This document shows, one piece after another, positions 1-5,134 of a stretch of 5,134 nucleotides of DNA. Source of the DNA: Bifidobacterium sp. UBA744 (lineage in GTDB: Bacteria; Actinomycetota; Actinomycetes; Actinomycetales; Bifidobacteriaceae); contig DBKS01000051.1 of NCBI GenBank assembly GCA_002298605.1, positions 14,524 to 19,657 of the forward strand, read 5' to 3'. A model generated the notes under the pieces. The model saw only the letters and a list, made by a program, of their open reading frames with translations. It searched no databases and was not told where the DNA came from. The first letter of the stretch is position 1; the number at the start of each line of letters is the position of its first letter. The translations under genes were made by a program, and so were the position numbers.

Positions 1-24
1 ACGGTATCCGGGCTGTTTCGCACC

Positions 25-42
25 TGCCGGAACGATCCGGCA
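25..42 (-). terminator. Small hairpin downstream of rplS, possible weak terminator
   Basis: TGCCGG and CCGGCA form a perfect 6-bp inverted repeat around a 6-base loop, about 32 bases past the rplS stop codon on the minus strand. No run of T follows the stem on the minus strand, so it is not a classic intrinsic terminator. It could be an RNA-stabilising 3' stem or a chance repeat in GC-rich DNA. The rest of 1-74 holds no recognisable gene. Confidence 0.3.
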
Positions 43-74
43 TACGCCACGTGTCGGCGCGCGATCCTCTGCGA

Positions 75-446
75 TCAGGCGGCAGCCTGGGAGTTGTCGC
101 GGCGCTCGACGATGCGAGCGGCCTTGCCGCGCAGGGAGCGCAGGTAGTACAGCTTGGCGCGACGGACGCGGCCGGAACGCACGAGTTTGATGGAGTCGAT
201 GGCGGGGGAGTGCAGCGGGAAGCGACGCTCCACGCCAACGCCGAAGCTGATCTTGCGGACCACGAAGGTCTCGCGCACACCCGCGCCGTGACGAGCGATC
301 ACCACGCCGGTGAAGGTCTGGATACGGGAGTTGTTGCCTTCCTTGATCTTCACGTTCACGTCAACGGTGTCGCCGGGACGGAAGGCCGGGATTTCCTCGG
401 CGGACTTGAGATGCTTGGCGTCAAAAGCCTCGATGATGTTAGCCAT
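75..446 (-). CDS. rplS: 50S ribosomal protein L19
   Basis: This encodes a 123-residue ribosomal protein L19, which sits at the interface between the large and small ribosomal subunits. Recognisable family sequence covers most of the protein: FRPGDTVDVNVKIKEG (residues 22-37), the RIQTFTGVVIARHG segment (41-54), VRKISFGVGVERRFPLHSP (63-81), and the basic C-terminal signature SGRVRRAKLYYLRSLRGK (91-108). The length is slightly above the 115 residues of the E. coli protein because of a short polar tail ending in AAA. The open frame extends 8 codons further upstream, but the ATG at 446 is chosen because it begins MANIIEAFD, typical of the family, and has a strong GGAGGT Shine-Dalgarno six bases before it. 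It is a housekeeping gene transcribed away from the sugar operon and shares only the intergenic region with it. Confidence 0.97.
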   Translation of the reverse strand: MANIIEAFDAKHLKSAEEIPAFRPGDTVDVNVKIKEGNNSRIQTFTGVVIARHGAGVRETFVVRKISFGVGVERRFPLHSPAIDSIKLVRSGRVRRAKLYYLRSLRGKAARIVERRDNSQAAA

Positions 447-452
447 TTGGTA

Positions 453-458
453 ACCTCC
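453..458 (-). promoter_or_regulatory. Ribosome binding site of rplS
   Basis: On the minus strand this reads GGAGGT, a near-perfect anti-16S complement, spaced six bases from the ATG at 446. It decides between that start and the longer open frame beginning at 470, which would place this site inside the coding region. Confidence 0.85.
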
Positions 459-616
459 GCACCGCCGCATGTCAGCGCTGATCTTATCCGTATTCCGCTT
501 GGTTTGCCTTGCGGAAGCCTGTCAATCCGCCGGGAGACGGGTCTTGCGACCGCCCGGCTGGACCCGATGACGCACGGAATCATGCGGCCTTCCATGCATC
601 GACACAGCAGCTCACC

Positions 617-622
617 AGTATA
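617..622 (-). promoter_or_regulatory. Candidate -10 box for rplS
   Basis: On the minus strand this reads TATACT, five of six matches to TATAAT. It would start transcription near 610 and give rplS a leader of roughly 160 bases. No good -35 hexamer is found 16-18 bases upstream (the 17-base position reads CGAAAG), so the assignment is weak. A perfect TTGACA on the same strand at 520-525 has no matching -10 at normal spacing. Confidence 0.3.
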
Positions 623-629
623 TCCGAGG

Positions 630-686
630 CGAGGGACTGCTTTCGGTGCGCCTGCGGCGTGTCTGCCGGATGTCGCTTGTCCCTCG
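630..686. repeat. Long-range inverted repeat upstream of rplS
   Basis: CGAGGGAC at 630-637 is perfectly complementary to GTCCCTCG at 679-686, an 8-bp stem enclosing 41 bases. Inside it a smaller stem CGGC (655-658) / GCCG (665-668) can form. On the plus strand the outer stem is followed after three bases by TTTTT (690-694), giving a terminator-like profile, although no plus-strand gene precedes it. On the minus strand it would lie upstream of, or within, the rplS leader, depending on the true start site. The function is unknown; the pairing itself is read directly from the sequence. Confidence 0.45.
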
Positions 687-712
687 AGGTTTTTGCGACG
701 ATGTGAGGAAAA

Positions 713-727
713 TGTTATGCGCTCACA
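713..727 (-). promoter_or_regulatory. lac O1-like operator, upstream site
   Basis: The minus strand reads TGTGAGCGCATAACA, identical to the E. coli lac O1 core TGTGAGCGGATAACA at 14 of 15 positions, with similarity continuing into the flanks (18 of 21 over 710-730). It belongs to the LacI/GalR operator type but has an odd centre, unlike the CG-centred sites near the promoter. Another CGCTCA half-site follows at 731-736, 11 bases from the one at 720-725, roughly one helical turn. Its centre lies about 81 bases from the operator at 795-808, so it could act as an auxiliary site for looping. The regulator is not in the window. Confidence 0.6.
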
Positions 728-733
728 ATCCGC

Positions 734-762
734 TCAACACGCCGACGGATGCGCGTTATAAC
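734..762 (+). promoter_or_regulatory. Candidate second plus-strand promoter
   Basis: TCAACA (734-739, four of six matches to TTGACA) and TATAAC (757-762, five of six matches to TATAAT) are separated by 17 bases. The -10 lies in the perfect 8-base palindrome GTTATAAC (755-762). The operator-like site at 713-727 lies just upstream of its -35. It could be an alternative start for the sugar operon, but it is weaker than the promoter at 780-809. Confidence 0.3.
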
Positions 763-779
763 ACGGATTTATAGCTCTT

Positions 780-809
780 TTGACAGAGCGCCGCTGTGAG
801 CGATAACAT
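780..809 (+). promoter_or_regulatory. Probable main promoter of the arabinose operon
   Basis: A perfect -35 hexamer TTGACA lies at 780-785 and TAACAT (four of six matches to TATAAT) lies at 804-809, with an 18-base spacer. Transcription would start near 816, giving a leader of about 146 bases before the transporter ATG at 962. A LacI-type operator covers the 3' part of the spacer and most of the -10, and another lies just past the predicted start, so repression by blocked polymerase binding is the natural reading. Expression is probably relieved by arabinose or a pathway intermediate; that is inference. Confidence 0.6.
795..808 (+). promoter_or_regulatory. LacI/GalR-type operator overlapping the -10
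   Basis: TGTGAGCGATAACA fits the cre-type consensus TGWNANCGNTNWCA at every defined position and is CG-centred. It shares TGAGCG with the sites at 713-727 and 827-840. Its position over the -10 box implies a repressor site. LacI-family regulators are known to control arabinose and central sugar metabolism in bifidobacteria (AraQ is the named example); linking this site to AraQ is inference. Confidence 0.65.
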
Positions 810-826
810 TTCGACTAGCAGTTGAG

Positions 827-840
827 TGTGAACGCTCACA
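827..840 (+). promoter_or_regulatory. LacI/GalR-type operator just after the start site
   Basis: TGTGAACGCTCACA is the most symmetric site of the group: six of seven base pairs of the CG-centred palindrome match, and it fits TGWNANCGNTNWCA exactly. Its centre is 32 bases from that of the 795-808 operator, about three helical turns, so two bound dimers would lie on the same DNA face. It begins about 11 bases after the predicted transcription start, which is consistent with repression. Confidence 0.7.
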
Positions 841-866
841 TCACAAAAGCTATGGCGATGTGAACA

Positions 867-876
867 TGATCGCTCA
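867..876 (+). promoter_or_regulatory. Partial third operator box
   Basis: TGATCGCTCA is CG-centred, with four of five pairs matching, and resembles the core TGAACGCTCA of the 827-840 site. The outer arms are degenerate: over 865-878 there are three departures from the cre-type consensus. It may be a low-affinity accessory site 38 bases from the previous centre. Confidence 0.4.
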
Positions 877-883
877 AATTGTC

Positions 884-896
884 GACGGTGACCGTC
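884..896. promoter_or_regulatory. Perfect 13-base palindrome GACGGTGACCGTC
   Basis: Six base pairs are symmetric about a central G at 890. The sequence is unlike the CGCTCA operator family next to it, so a second regulator could bind here in the transporter leader. An RNA hairpin would need a very tight loop, so a DNA operator is the more natural reading. The cognate factor is unknown. Confidence 0.35.
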
Positions 897-904
897 AGGG
901 CTGC

Positions 905-932
905 GGCAGGCCTATATGGTGATCACTGCCAT
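905..932. repeat. Inverted repeat in the transporter leader
   Basis: GGCAG (905-909) pairs with CTGCC (926-930) across 16 bases, and a perfect 8-base palindrome GTGATCAC lies at 919-926 within it. ATGG (916-919) and CCAT (929-932) offer an alternative pairing. It ends about 18 bases before the likely Shine-Dalgarno of the transporter, so it could influence translation or be a further protein site. No riboswitch class is recognised. Confidence 0.3.
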
Positions 933-949
933 AAAGGGTGAAATCAATC

Positions 950-956
950 AAGGGAA
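950..956 (+). promoter_or_regulatory. Ribosome binding site of the sugar transporter
   Basis: AAGGGAA lies five bases before the ATG at 962. A GTG at 938 opens the same frame eight codons earlier, but its only nearby purine stretch (AAAGG, 933-937) abuts the start codon with no spacer. The ATG is therefore preferred. Confidence 0.6.
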
Positions 957-961
957 AGTTA

Positions 962-2344
962 ATGACAACAGCTACTCAGAACGCTCCTGCCAAGCAGCAG
1001 GGCTCAATGAAGTATGTGGTCATCCTCGCGCTGTCTGCGGGCATGGCCGGCCTTCTGTATGGCTACGACACCGTTTCCATTTCCGGTGCCATTGAATTCC
1101 TGCGTCAGGCCTACGGTCTGTCCTCCGGCATGCAGGGCCTCGTAATCTCCTCCATCATGATCGGCGGCGTCATCGGTGTGGGCTTCTCCGGCTTCCTCGC
1201 CGACAAGATCGGCCGCCGCAAGGTGCTGCTCATCGGAGCCGCCTGCTTCTTCTTCGCGGCCCTGTGGTCCGCGTTCACCTATGATCCGTGGACGCTGATC
1301 GCCGCCCGCATCGTCGGCGGTCTGGGCATCGGCCTCGCCTCCGCACTGGCCATCACCTACATCACCGAGTGCGCCCCGGCCAAGTACCGTGGCACCCTGA
1401 GCTCCGCCTACCAACTGCTCACCATCCTCGGCATCTTCCTGACCAACGTCATCAACTTCTGGATCGCCGGCATGGGCGATCTCAACTGGGGCATGAACGC
1501 CGGCTGGCGTTGGATGCTGGGCATCGGATGCCTTCCCGCCGCGATCTTCTTCATCGCGCTGTTCCTCTCTCCTGAATCCCCACGCTTCCTGATCCAGTCC
1601 GGCAAGGAAGACGAAGGTTTCAAGATCCTCGCAAAGATCGGCGGCGCCGACGAAGCCCACCGCGAGGTCGAAGAGGTCAAGGCCTCCATCGAGCGCGACA
1701 AGAACGGCAAGCTGTCCGACCTGTTCAAGAAGCCGCTGCTCATCCCCTTCGTCATCGGCCTGATGCTCGCCGCATGGAACCAGGTCGGCGGTCAGAACGC
1801 CATCTCCTACTACGGTCCGACCATGTTCAAGGCCGCTCTGGGCGACAACATCCCGAACGTGGAGTTCCTGTGCTCCTCCCTCGTCGGTCTCGTTGAGCTG
1901 ATCTTCACCGTGGTGGGTATGGCGCTCATCGACAGGGCCGGCCGCAAGCCGCTGTTGGTTTCCTCCGCCGCCGGCATGGGCGTGTTCGCCCTCGTGATGG
2001 TCATTGCATTCTCCGCCAACATCGGCTGGCTCGTCGTCGCCGGTGCCTGCGGCTTCATCGCCTGCTTCGCCTTCGGCCTCGGCCCGGTCACTTGGGTGAT
2101 GATCCCCGAGCTCTTCCCGACCTACATGCGTGGTCGCGCCTCCGGTCTGTGCACCGTGTTGCTGTGGGGTATCAACTTCTGCGTCGGTCAGTTCACCCCG
2201 ATGATGTTTGAGGGCTGGGGCGGCTCCGGAACCTTCATCTTCTGGATGATCATGGACTTCCTCGGTGCGTTCCTCATCTTCAAGTTCGCTCCGGAAACCA
2301 AGGGCAAGACCCTTGAGGAGATCCAGTCCCTCTGGAGCAAGTGA
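962..2344 (+). CDS. MFS sugar:H+ symporter, probable L-arabinose importer
   Basis: This is a 460-residue inner-membrane permease of the sugar porter family (AraE/XylE/GalP type) with 12 predicted membrane segments. Family signatures appear in order: GYD in helix 1 (D36), the loop 2-3 motif DKIGRRK (81-87), PAKYRG (139-144) followed by helix 5 with Q151, PESPRF (204-209) opening the cytoplasmic linker, QVGGQN (274-279) in helix 7, the repeated loop motif DRAGRK (324-329), GPVTWVMIPELFP (374-386) with the following RG (390-391), and PETKG (444-448) near the C-terminus. The glutamine, asparagine and tryptophan positions match sugar contacts known from XylE, and the helix 1 Asp matches the proton-coupling site. 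Its place directly before the arabinose kinase, epimerase and isomerase genes argues for L-arabinose as substrate. D-xylose or another pentose or hexose cannot be excluded by sequence, so no gene symbol is given. An operator-rich promoter precedes it. Confidence 0.9.
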   Translation: MTTATQNAPAKQQGSMKYVVILALSAGMAGLLYGYDTVSISGAIEFLRQAYGLSSGMQGLVISSIMIGGVIGVGFSGFLADKIGRRKVLLIGAACFFFAALWSAFTYDPWTLIAARIVGGLGIGLASALAITYITECAPAKYRGTLSSAYQLLTILGIFLTNVINFWIAGMGDLNWGMNAGWRWMLGIGCLPAAIFFIALFLSPESPRFLIQSGKEDEGFKILAKIGGADEAHREVEEVKASIERDKNGKLSDLFKKPLLIPFVIGLMLAAWNQVGGQNAISYYGPTMFKAALGDNIPNVEFLCSSLVGLVELIFTVVGMALIDRAGRKPLLVSSAAGMGVFALVMVIAFSANIGWLVVAGACGFIACFAFGLGPVTWVMIPELFPTYMRGRASGLCTVLLWGINFCVGQFTPMMFEGWGGSGTFIFWMIMDFLGAFLIFKFAPETKGKTLEEIQSLWSK

Positions 2345-2414
2345 TCCCCGCCGCGCGAGGATTCGCATTCAGCTAAGTACATAACCGATCACATAGCAAC
2401 GGAAAGGAATCGAT

Positions 2415-4052
2415 ATGGTCGACATGGAAGTGACACCGCTTGAAATCGCGGAAAAGATCCGCGGTGGACGCACGTCTCTGGGCATCGAGTTCGGCTCGAC
2501 CCGCATCAAGGCGGTGCTCATTGACGACACGTACCGCACCATCGCCGCAGGTGACTACCAGTGGGCCAGCCACCTCGAGGATGGTCTGTGGACCTACAGC
2601 CTCGAGGAGGTGTGGAAGGGTGTGCAGACCGCGTACGCCAGCATGGCGAACGACGTGTACAACGCATACGGCGAACGCCTCACCACCATCGGCCATATCG
2701 GTTTCTCCGCGATGATGCACGGCTACCTCGCCTTCGACAAGGACGGCGAGCAGCTGGTGCCGTTCCGCACCTGGCAGAACACCAACACGCATGAGGCCCA
2801 TCTGCGTCTGTCGGATCTGTTCCAGTACAACATCCCGGAGCGTTGGTCCATCGCCCACCTTTACCAGGCGGTACTCAACAAGGAGGAGCATGTCGGCCGC
2901 GTGGCGTTCCTCACCACCCTGGCCGGTTATGTGCACTGGAAGCTCACCGGCAAGAAGGTACTGGGCGTGGGCGACGCCTCGGGCATGTTTCCGATCGACC
3001 CGTCCACCCGCACCTATGAGACCGATTTCATCGACAAGTTCGACGCCCTGCCGGAAATCGCCGCCCAGCCGTGGAAGGTGGAGGATCTGCTGCCCACCCC
3101 GCTGGTCGCAGGAACCCCGGCCGGCGAGCTGACCGCCGAAGGCGCCAAGCTGCTCGATCCCGCCGGCTATCTGAAGCCCGGCGTGGTCATGGCACCGCCT
3201 GAGGGCGACGCCGGCACCGGCATGGTCGCCACCAACTCCGTGCGCGTGCGCACCGGCAACGTGTCCGCCGGCACGTCGATCTTCGCGATGGTGGTGCTCG
3301 AGCACAAGCTGGCCCGCCTGCACCCCGAAGTCGACCTGGTCACCACCCCCGCCGGTGATCTGGCCGGTATGAGCCACGCCAACAACTTCACCACCGATCT
3401 GAACCAGTGGGTCAACATGTTCGGCGAATTCGCCGAGGCCATTGGCCACCCGCTCGACGCGGGCACCCTGTTCGGCACCCTGTTCCGCTCCGCCATGAGC
3501 GACAAGGCCGATAAGAACGCCGGCGGCATCGTCAACTACTGCTTCCACTCCGGTGAGTTCCTCGCCGGGCTCACCGAAGGACGTCCGGTGCTGGCCCGCG
3601 GCCCCGAGGCCCATTTCAACCTCGCCAACCTGATGCGCGCCCAGCTCTTCGGCGCGTTCTCCCCGGTGAAGATCGGCATGGACGTGATGACCAAGGAGGA
3701 GAACGTCAAGATCGACTCCCTGGTTGGTCATGGTGGCATCTTCACCACCCCGAAGGTTGCGCAGAAGATCCTCGCCGCGGCGTTCAACACCCCGATTCAG
3801 GTCATGGCCACCGCCGCCGAAGGCGGCGCCTGGGGCATGGCTGTGCTCGCCGACTACCTGTGGCACACCAATGCCGATCATTCCAACCTCGCCGACTATC
3901 TGTCCGGTCGCGTGTTCGCCAATGCCAAGTCGGTTACCGAGAACCCCGACCCGGCCGATGTGGCGGGCTTCGAGGACTTCTTCGGACGGTTCCAGCGCGG
4001 CCTTGAGATCGAGCGTGCCGCGATCAATTCCATCCCGTTGGAAGAAAACTGA
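2415..4052 (+). CDS. araB: FGGY-family carbohydrate kinase, probable L-ribulokinase
   Basis: This 545-residue cytoplasmic kinase would phosphorylate L-ribulose to L-ribulose 5-phosphate using ATP. The N-terminal phosphate-1 motif is GIEFGSTRIKAVLID (23-37), with Glu in the place usually held by Asp in this family. GHIGFSAMMHG (93-103) and PFRTWQN (116-122) lie in the sugar-binding region. GDASGMFPID (186-195) carries the likely catalytic base D187, matching the SDAAGT motif of xylulokinase. EGDAGTGM (263-270) and GNVSAGTSIF (281-290) form the second phosphate region, and GHGGIFTTP (438-446) with EGGAWGMAVLA (469-479) the nucleotide-binding end. An AAAGGA Shine-Dalgarno at 2403-2408 supports the first ATG over the one three codons later. 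The gene lies 70 bases after the transporter and 31 before araD. It is not a close match to enterobacterial AraB as I know it; the symbol rests on kinase fold and operon position. L-ribulose is therefore inferred, D-xylulose being the main alternative. Confidence 0.85.
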   Translation: MVDMEVTPLEIAEKIRGGRTSLGIEFGSTRIKAVLIDDTYRTIAAGDYQWASHLEDGLWTYSLEEVWKGVQTAYASMANDVYNAYGERLTTIGHIGFSAMMHGYLAFDKDGEQLVPFRTWQNTNTHEAHLRLSDLFQYNIPERWSIAHLYQAVLNKEEHVGRVAFLTTLAGYVHWKLTGKKVLGVGDASGMFPIDPSTRTYETDFIDKFDALPEIAAQPWKVEDLLPTPLVAGTPAGELTAEGAKLLDPAGYLKPGVVMAPPEGDAGTGMVATNSVRVRTGNVSAGTSIFAMVVLEHKLARLHPEVDLVTTPAGDLAGMSHANNFTTDLNQWVNMFGEFAEAIGHPLDAGTLFGTLFRSAMSDKADKNAGGIVNYCFHSGEFLAGLTEGRPVLARGPEAHFNLANLMRAQLFGAFSPVKIGMDVMTKEENVKIDSLVGHGGIFTTPKVAQKILAAAFNTPIQVMATAAEGGAWGMAVLADYLWHTNADHSNLADYLSGRVFANAKSVTENPDPADVAGFEDFFGRFQRGLEIERAAINSIPLEEN

Positions 4053-4083
4053 GTTTCAGAAGTGGTAAGAAAGGAACGTCAAT

Positions 4084-4776
4084 ATGGCTACTCTCGCTGA
4101 TTACGGCCCCGAAGTGCGCGCCGAGGTCAAGCAGGTGCGTGAGGTCGTCTCCAACCTGCACCAGCAGCTCATCAAGTGGAATCTGGTTGTGTGGACCGCA
4201 GGCAACGTCTCCCAGCGTCTGCACACTGCCGACCTGTTCGTGATCAAGCCCTCCGGCCTGCGTTACGAGTACCTGACCCCCAGCTCGATGGTTGTGTGCG
4301 ACCTTGACGGCAACGTGGTCGACGGTGCCGAGGCGCCGTCCTCCGACACCGCGTCCCACGCATACATCTACCGCAACATGCCCGACGTGTATGGCGTGGT
4401 GCACACGCACTCCACCTACGCGACCGCCTGGGCGGCCACCGGCCAGAACATCCCCTGTGGCCTGACCATGATGGGTGACGAGTTCGGCGGCCCGGTGCCG
4501 GTTGGTCCCTTCCGCCTCATCGGCTCCGAAGCCATCGGCAAGGGTGTTGTCGAAACCCTCAAGAAGTACCCGAAGTCCCCGGCTGTTCTGATGCAGAACC
4601 ACGGCCCCTTCACCATTGGTAAGGACGCCGAGGCCGCCGTCAAGGCCGCCGCCATGACCGAGGAGGTCGCCCACACCATGTGGGCCGCCCGTCAGCTCGG
4701 CGACATTATCGAGATCGACCAGGCTGACATCGACAAGCTGAACGACCGTTACCAGAACGTCTACGGACAGCACTGA
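4084..4776 (+). CDS. araD: L-ribulose-5-phosphate 4-epimerase
   Basis: This 230-residue class II aldolase/epimerase family enzyme converts L-ribulose 5-phosphate to D-xylulose 5-phosphate, the last step of arabinose catabolism before central metabolism. Visible motifs are TAGNVS (38-43) and KPSG (55-58) for phosphate binding, SSDT (86-89), and the zinc ligands H107 and H109 in HTHS, with H173 in NHG as the third. D132 (in MGDEF) and Y227 (in YGQ) match the catalytic Asp120 and Tyr229 of the E. coli enzyme; D88, H107, H109 and D132 all keep a constant offset of 12 from it. Length matches the family (about 230). All key residues are present, so the enzyme should be active. An AAAGGAA Shine-Dalgarno lies at 4070-4076, eight bases before the ATG, and the short gap from the kinase indicates cotranscription. 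Confidence 0.95.
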   Translation: MATLADYGPEVRAEVKQVREVVSNLHQQLIKWNLVVWTAGNVSQRLHTADLFVIKPSGLRYEYLTPSSMVVCDLDGNVVDGAEAPSSDTASHAYIYRNMPDVYGVVHTHSTYATAWAATGQNIPCGLTMMGDEFGGPVPVGPFRLIGSEAIGKGVVETLKKYPKSPAVLMQNHGPFTIGKDAEAAVKAAAMTEEVAHTMWAARQLGDIIEIDQADIDKLNDRYQNVYGQH

Positions 4777-4783
4777 TTCGACG

Positions 4784-4798
4784 GAGTGTTCGGCACTC
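4784..4798 (+). repeat. Small hairpin between araD and araA
   Basis: GAGTG (4784-4788) and CACTC (4794-4798) form a 5-bp stem around TTCGG, eight bases after the araD stop. No T-run follows, so it is unlikely to end transcription. It could be a processing or stability element between the two genes, or chance. Confidence 0.3.
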
Positions 4799-4845
4799 GC
4801 CCAAACAACGTAATCCATCACAACGAAGTAACAGAAGGAGCCATC

Positions 4846-5134
4846 ATGGCAATGGAAAACCCCTTTGAGGGCAAGGAAATCTGGTTCGGCGTCGGTTCGC
4901 AGGACCTGTACGGCGAGGAAGCTCTTCGCCAGGTTGCCCAGCAGTCCGCCGAAATGGTCGACTACCTGAACGCCACCGGCAAGATCCCGGCGAAACTGGT
5001 CCTCAAGCCCACGCTGAAGTCCTCCGACGGCGTCAAGCAGTTCATGGTCGAGGCCTCCGCCAACCCGAACGTCATCGGTGTGATCACCTGGTGCCACACC
5101 TTCTCCCCGGCCAAGATGTGGATCCGCGGCCTCG
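4846..5134 (+). CDS. araA: L-arabinose isomerase, N-terminal part (runs off the window)
   Basis: Only the first 96 codons are present; the gene continues past the window edge. The product isomerises L-arabinose to L-ribulose in the cytoplasm, the first step of the pathway. The visible segment is characteristic: EIWFGVGSQDLYGEEALRQV (11-30), KLVLKP (50-55) and TWCHTFSPAKMWIRGL (81-96), which align without gaps in my memory of the E. coli AraA N-terminus. The manganese ligands and catalytic residues lie further downstream (about 300-450 in E. coli AraA) and cannot be checked. An AAGGAG Shine-Dalgarno at 4835-4840, five bases before the ATG, fixes the start; the ATG two codons on is less well spaced. 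It follows araD by 69 bases in the same orientation, giving the gene order transporter-kinase-epimerase-isomerase. Confidence 0.95.
   Translation, partial: MAMENPFEGKEIWFGVGSQDLYGEEALRQVAQQSAEMVDYLNATGKIPAKLVLKPTLKSSDGVKQFMVEASANPNVIGVITWCHTFSPAKMWIRGL

Noticed and set aside
520..525. Perfect TTGACA on the minus strand upstream of rplS
   Set aside because: At 16-18 base spacing there is no -10-like hexamer (17-base position reads CCAAGC); the nearest good one, TAAGAT at 481-486, is 33 bases away.
710..730. Possible lac vector or E. coli contamination because of lac O1 likeness
   Set aside because: The flanking DNA does not match the lac promoter or lacZ start, and the site shares its CGCTCA half with native operators nearby.
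51..761. Plus-strand open frame overlapping rplS and the intergenic region
   Set aside because: Its first half is antisense to the certain rplS gene, the rest runs through the operator region, and no domain is visible.
938..961. Eight-codon N-terminal extension of the transporter from a GTG
   Set aside because: The purine stretch before the GTG abuts it with no spacing, whereas the ATG at 962 has a spaced AAGGGAA.
1004..2368. Long minus-strand open frame opposite the transporter gene
   Set aside because: It is an antisense shadow produced by G/C-biased third positions; the translation is low-complexity (rich in G, E, D, H) with no recognisable domain, while the plus strand encodes a clear MFS protein.
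2345..2414. Possible internal terminator or promoter between transporter and kinase
   Set aside because: Only a 4-bp stem (GCGA/TCGC) and no T-run or convincing -35/-10 pair are visible.
2373..3881. Minus-strand open frame of about 500 codons opposite the kinase gene
   Set aside because: Same antisense artefact: Gly/Val/His-rich sequence with no family motif, fully overlapped by a real FGGY kinase.
4024..5097. Minus-strand open frame spanning araD and the start of araA
   Set aside because: It spans two well-supported plus-strand genes and their intergenic gap and has no recognisable protein features.

Overview
The window looks like chromosomal DNA of a high-GC actinobacterium, most likely Bifidobacterium. 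This rests on recognition of the proteins (an actinobacterial L19; an arabinose operon whose kinase is the bifidobacterial FGGY type rather than the classic enterobacterial AraB) and on strong G/C preference at third codon positions. No database search was possible, so the genus is an inference.

Layout: the left end carries rplS (ribosomal protein L19) on the minus strand (75-446), followed on that strand by a short hairpin. A 515-base gene-free region (447-961) separates it from a plus-strand sugar block. The block is a 12-helix MFS sugar/H+ symporter (962-2344), an FGGY kinase in the AraB position (2415-4052), L-ribulose-5-phosphate 4-epimerase araD (4084-4776) and the first 96 codons of L-arabinose isomerase araA (4846 to the window edge). 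Gaps between these genes are 70, 31 and 69 bases, each downstream gene has a purine-rich Shine-Dalgarno sequence, and no convincing intrinsic terminator separates them. They therefore probably form one operon.

Function: the transporter imports a pentose, most likely L-arabinose. AraA isomerises it to L-ribulose, the kinase phosphorylates this to L-ribulose 5-phosphate, and AraD epimerises that to D-xylulose 5-phosphate. In bifidobacteria this enters the phosphoketolase (bifid shunt) pathway.

Regulation: the most informative non-coding stretch is 710-932. A promoter with a perfect TTGACA -35 (780-785) and a TAACAT -10 (804-809) is overlapped by a LacI/GalR-type operator (795-808). A second operator (827-840) lies just after the predicted start site. 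Both fit the cre-type consensus TGWNANCGNTNWCA exactly. A third, weaker box lies at 867-876, and a site closely resembling the E. coli lac O1 operator lies about 80 bases upstream at 713-727. Two further perfect palindromes (884-896 and 919-926) sit in the predicted leader. No regulator gene is present in the window.

Overall the gene content is a recognisable arabinose system. I see no evidence for a wholly new system; the operator array, the kinase subfamily and the structured region upstream of rplS are the parts worth a second look.
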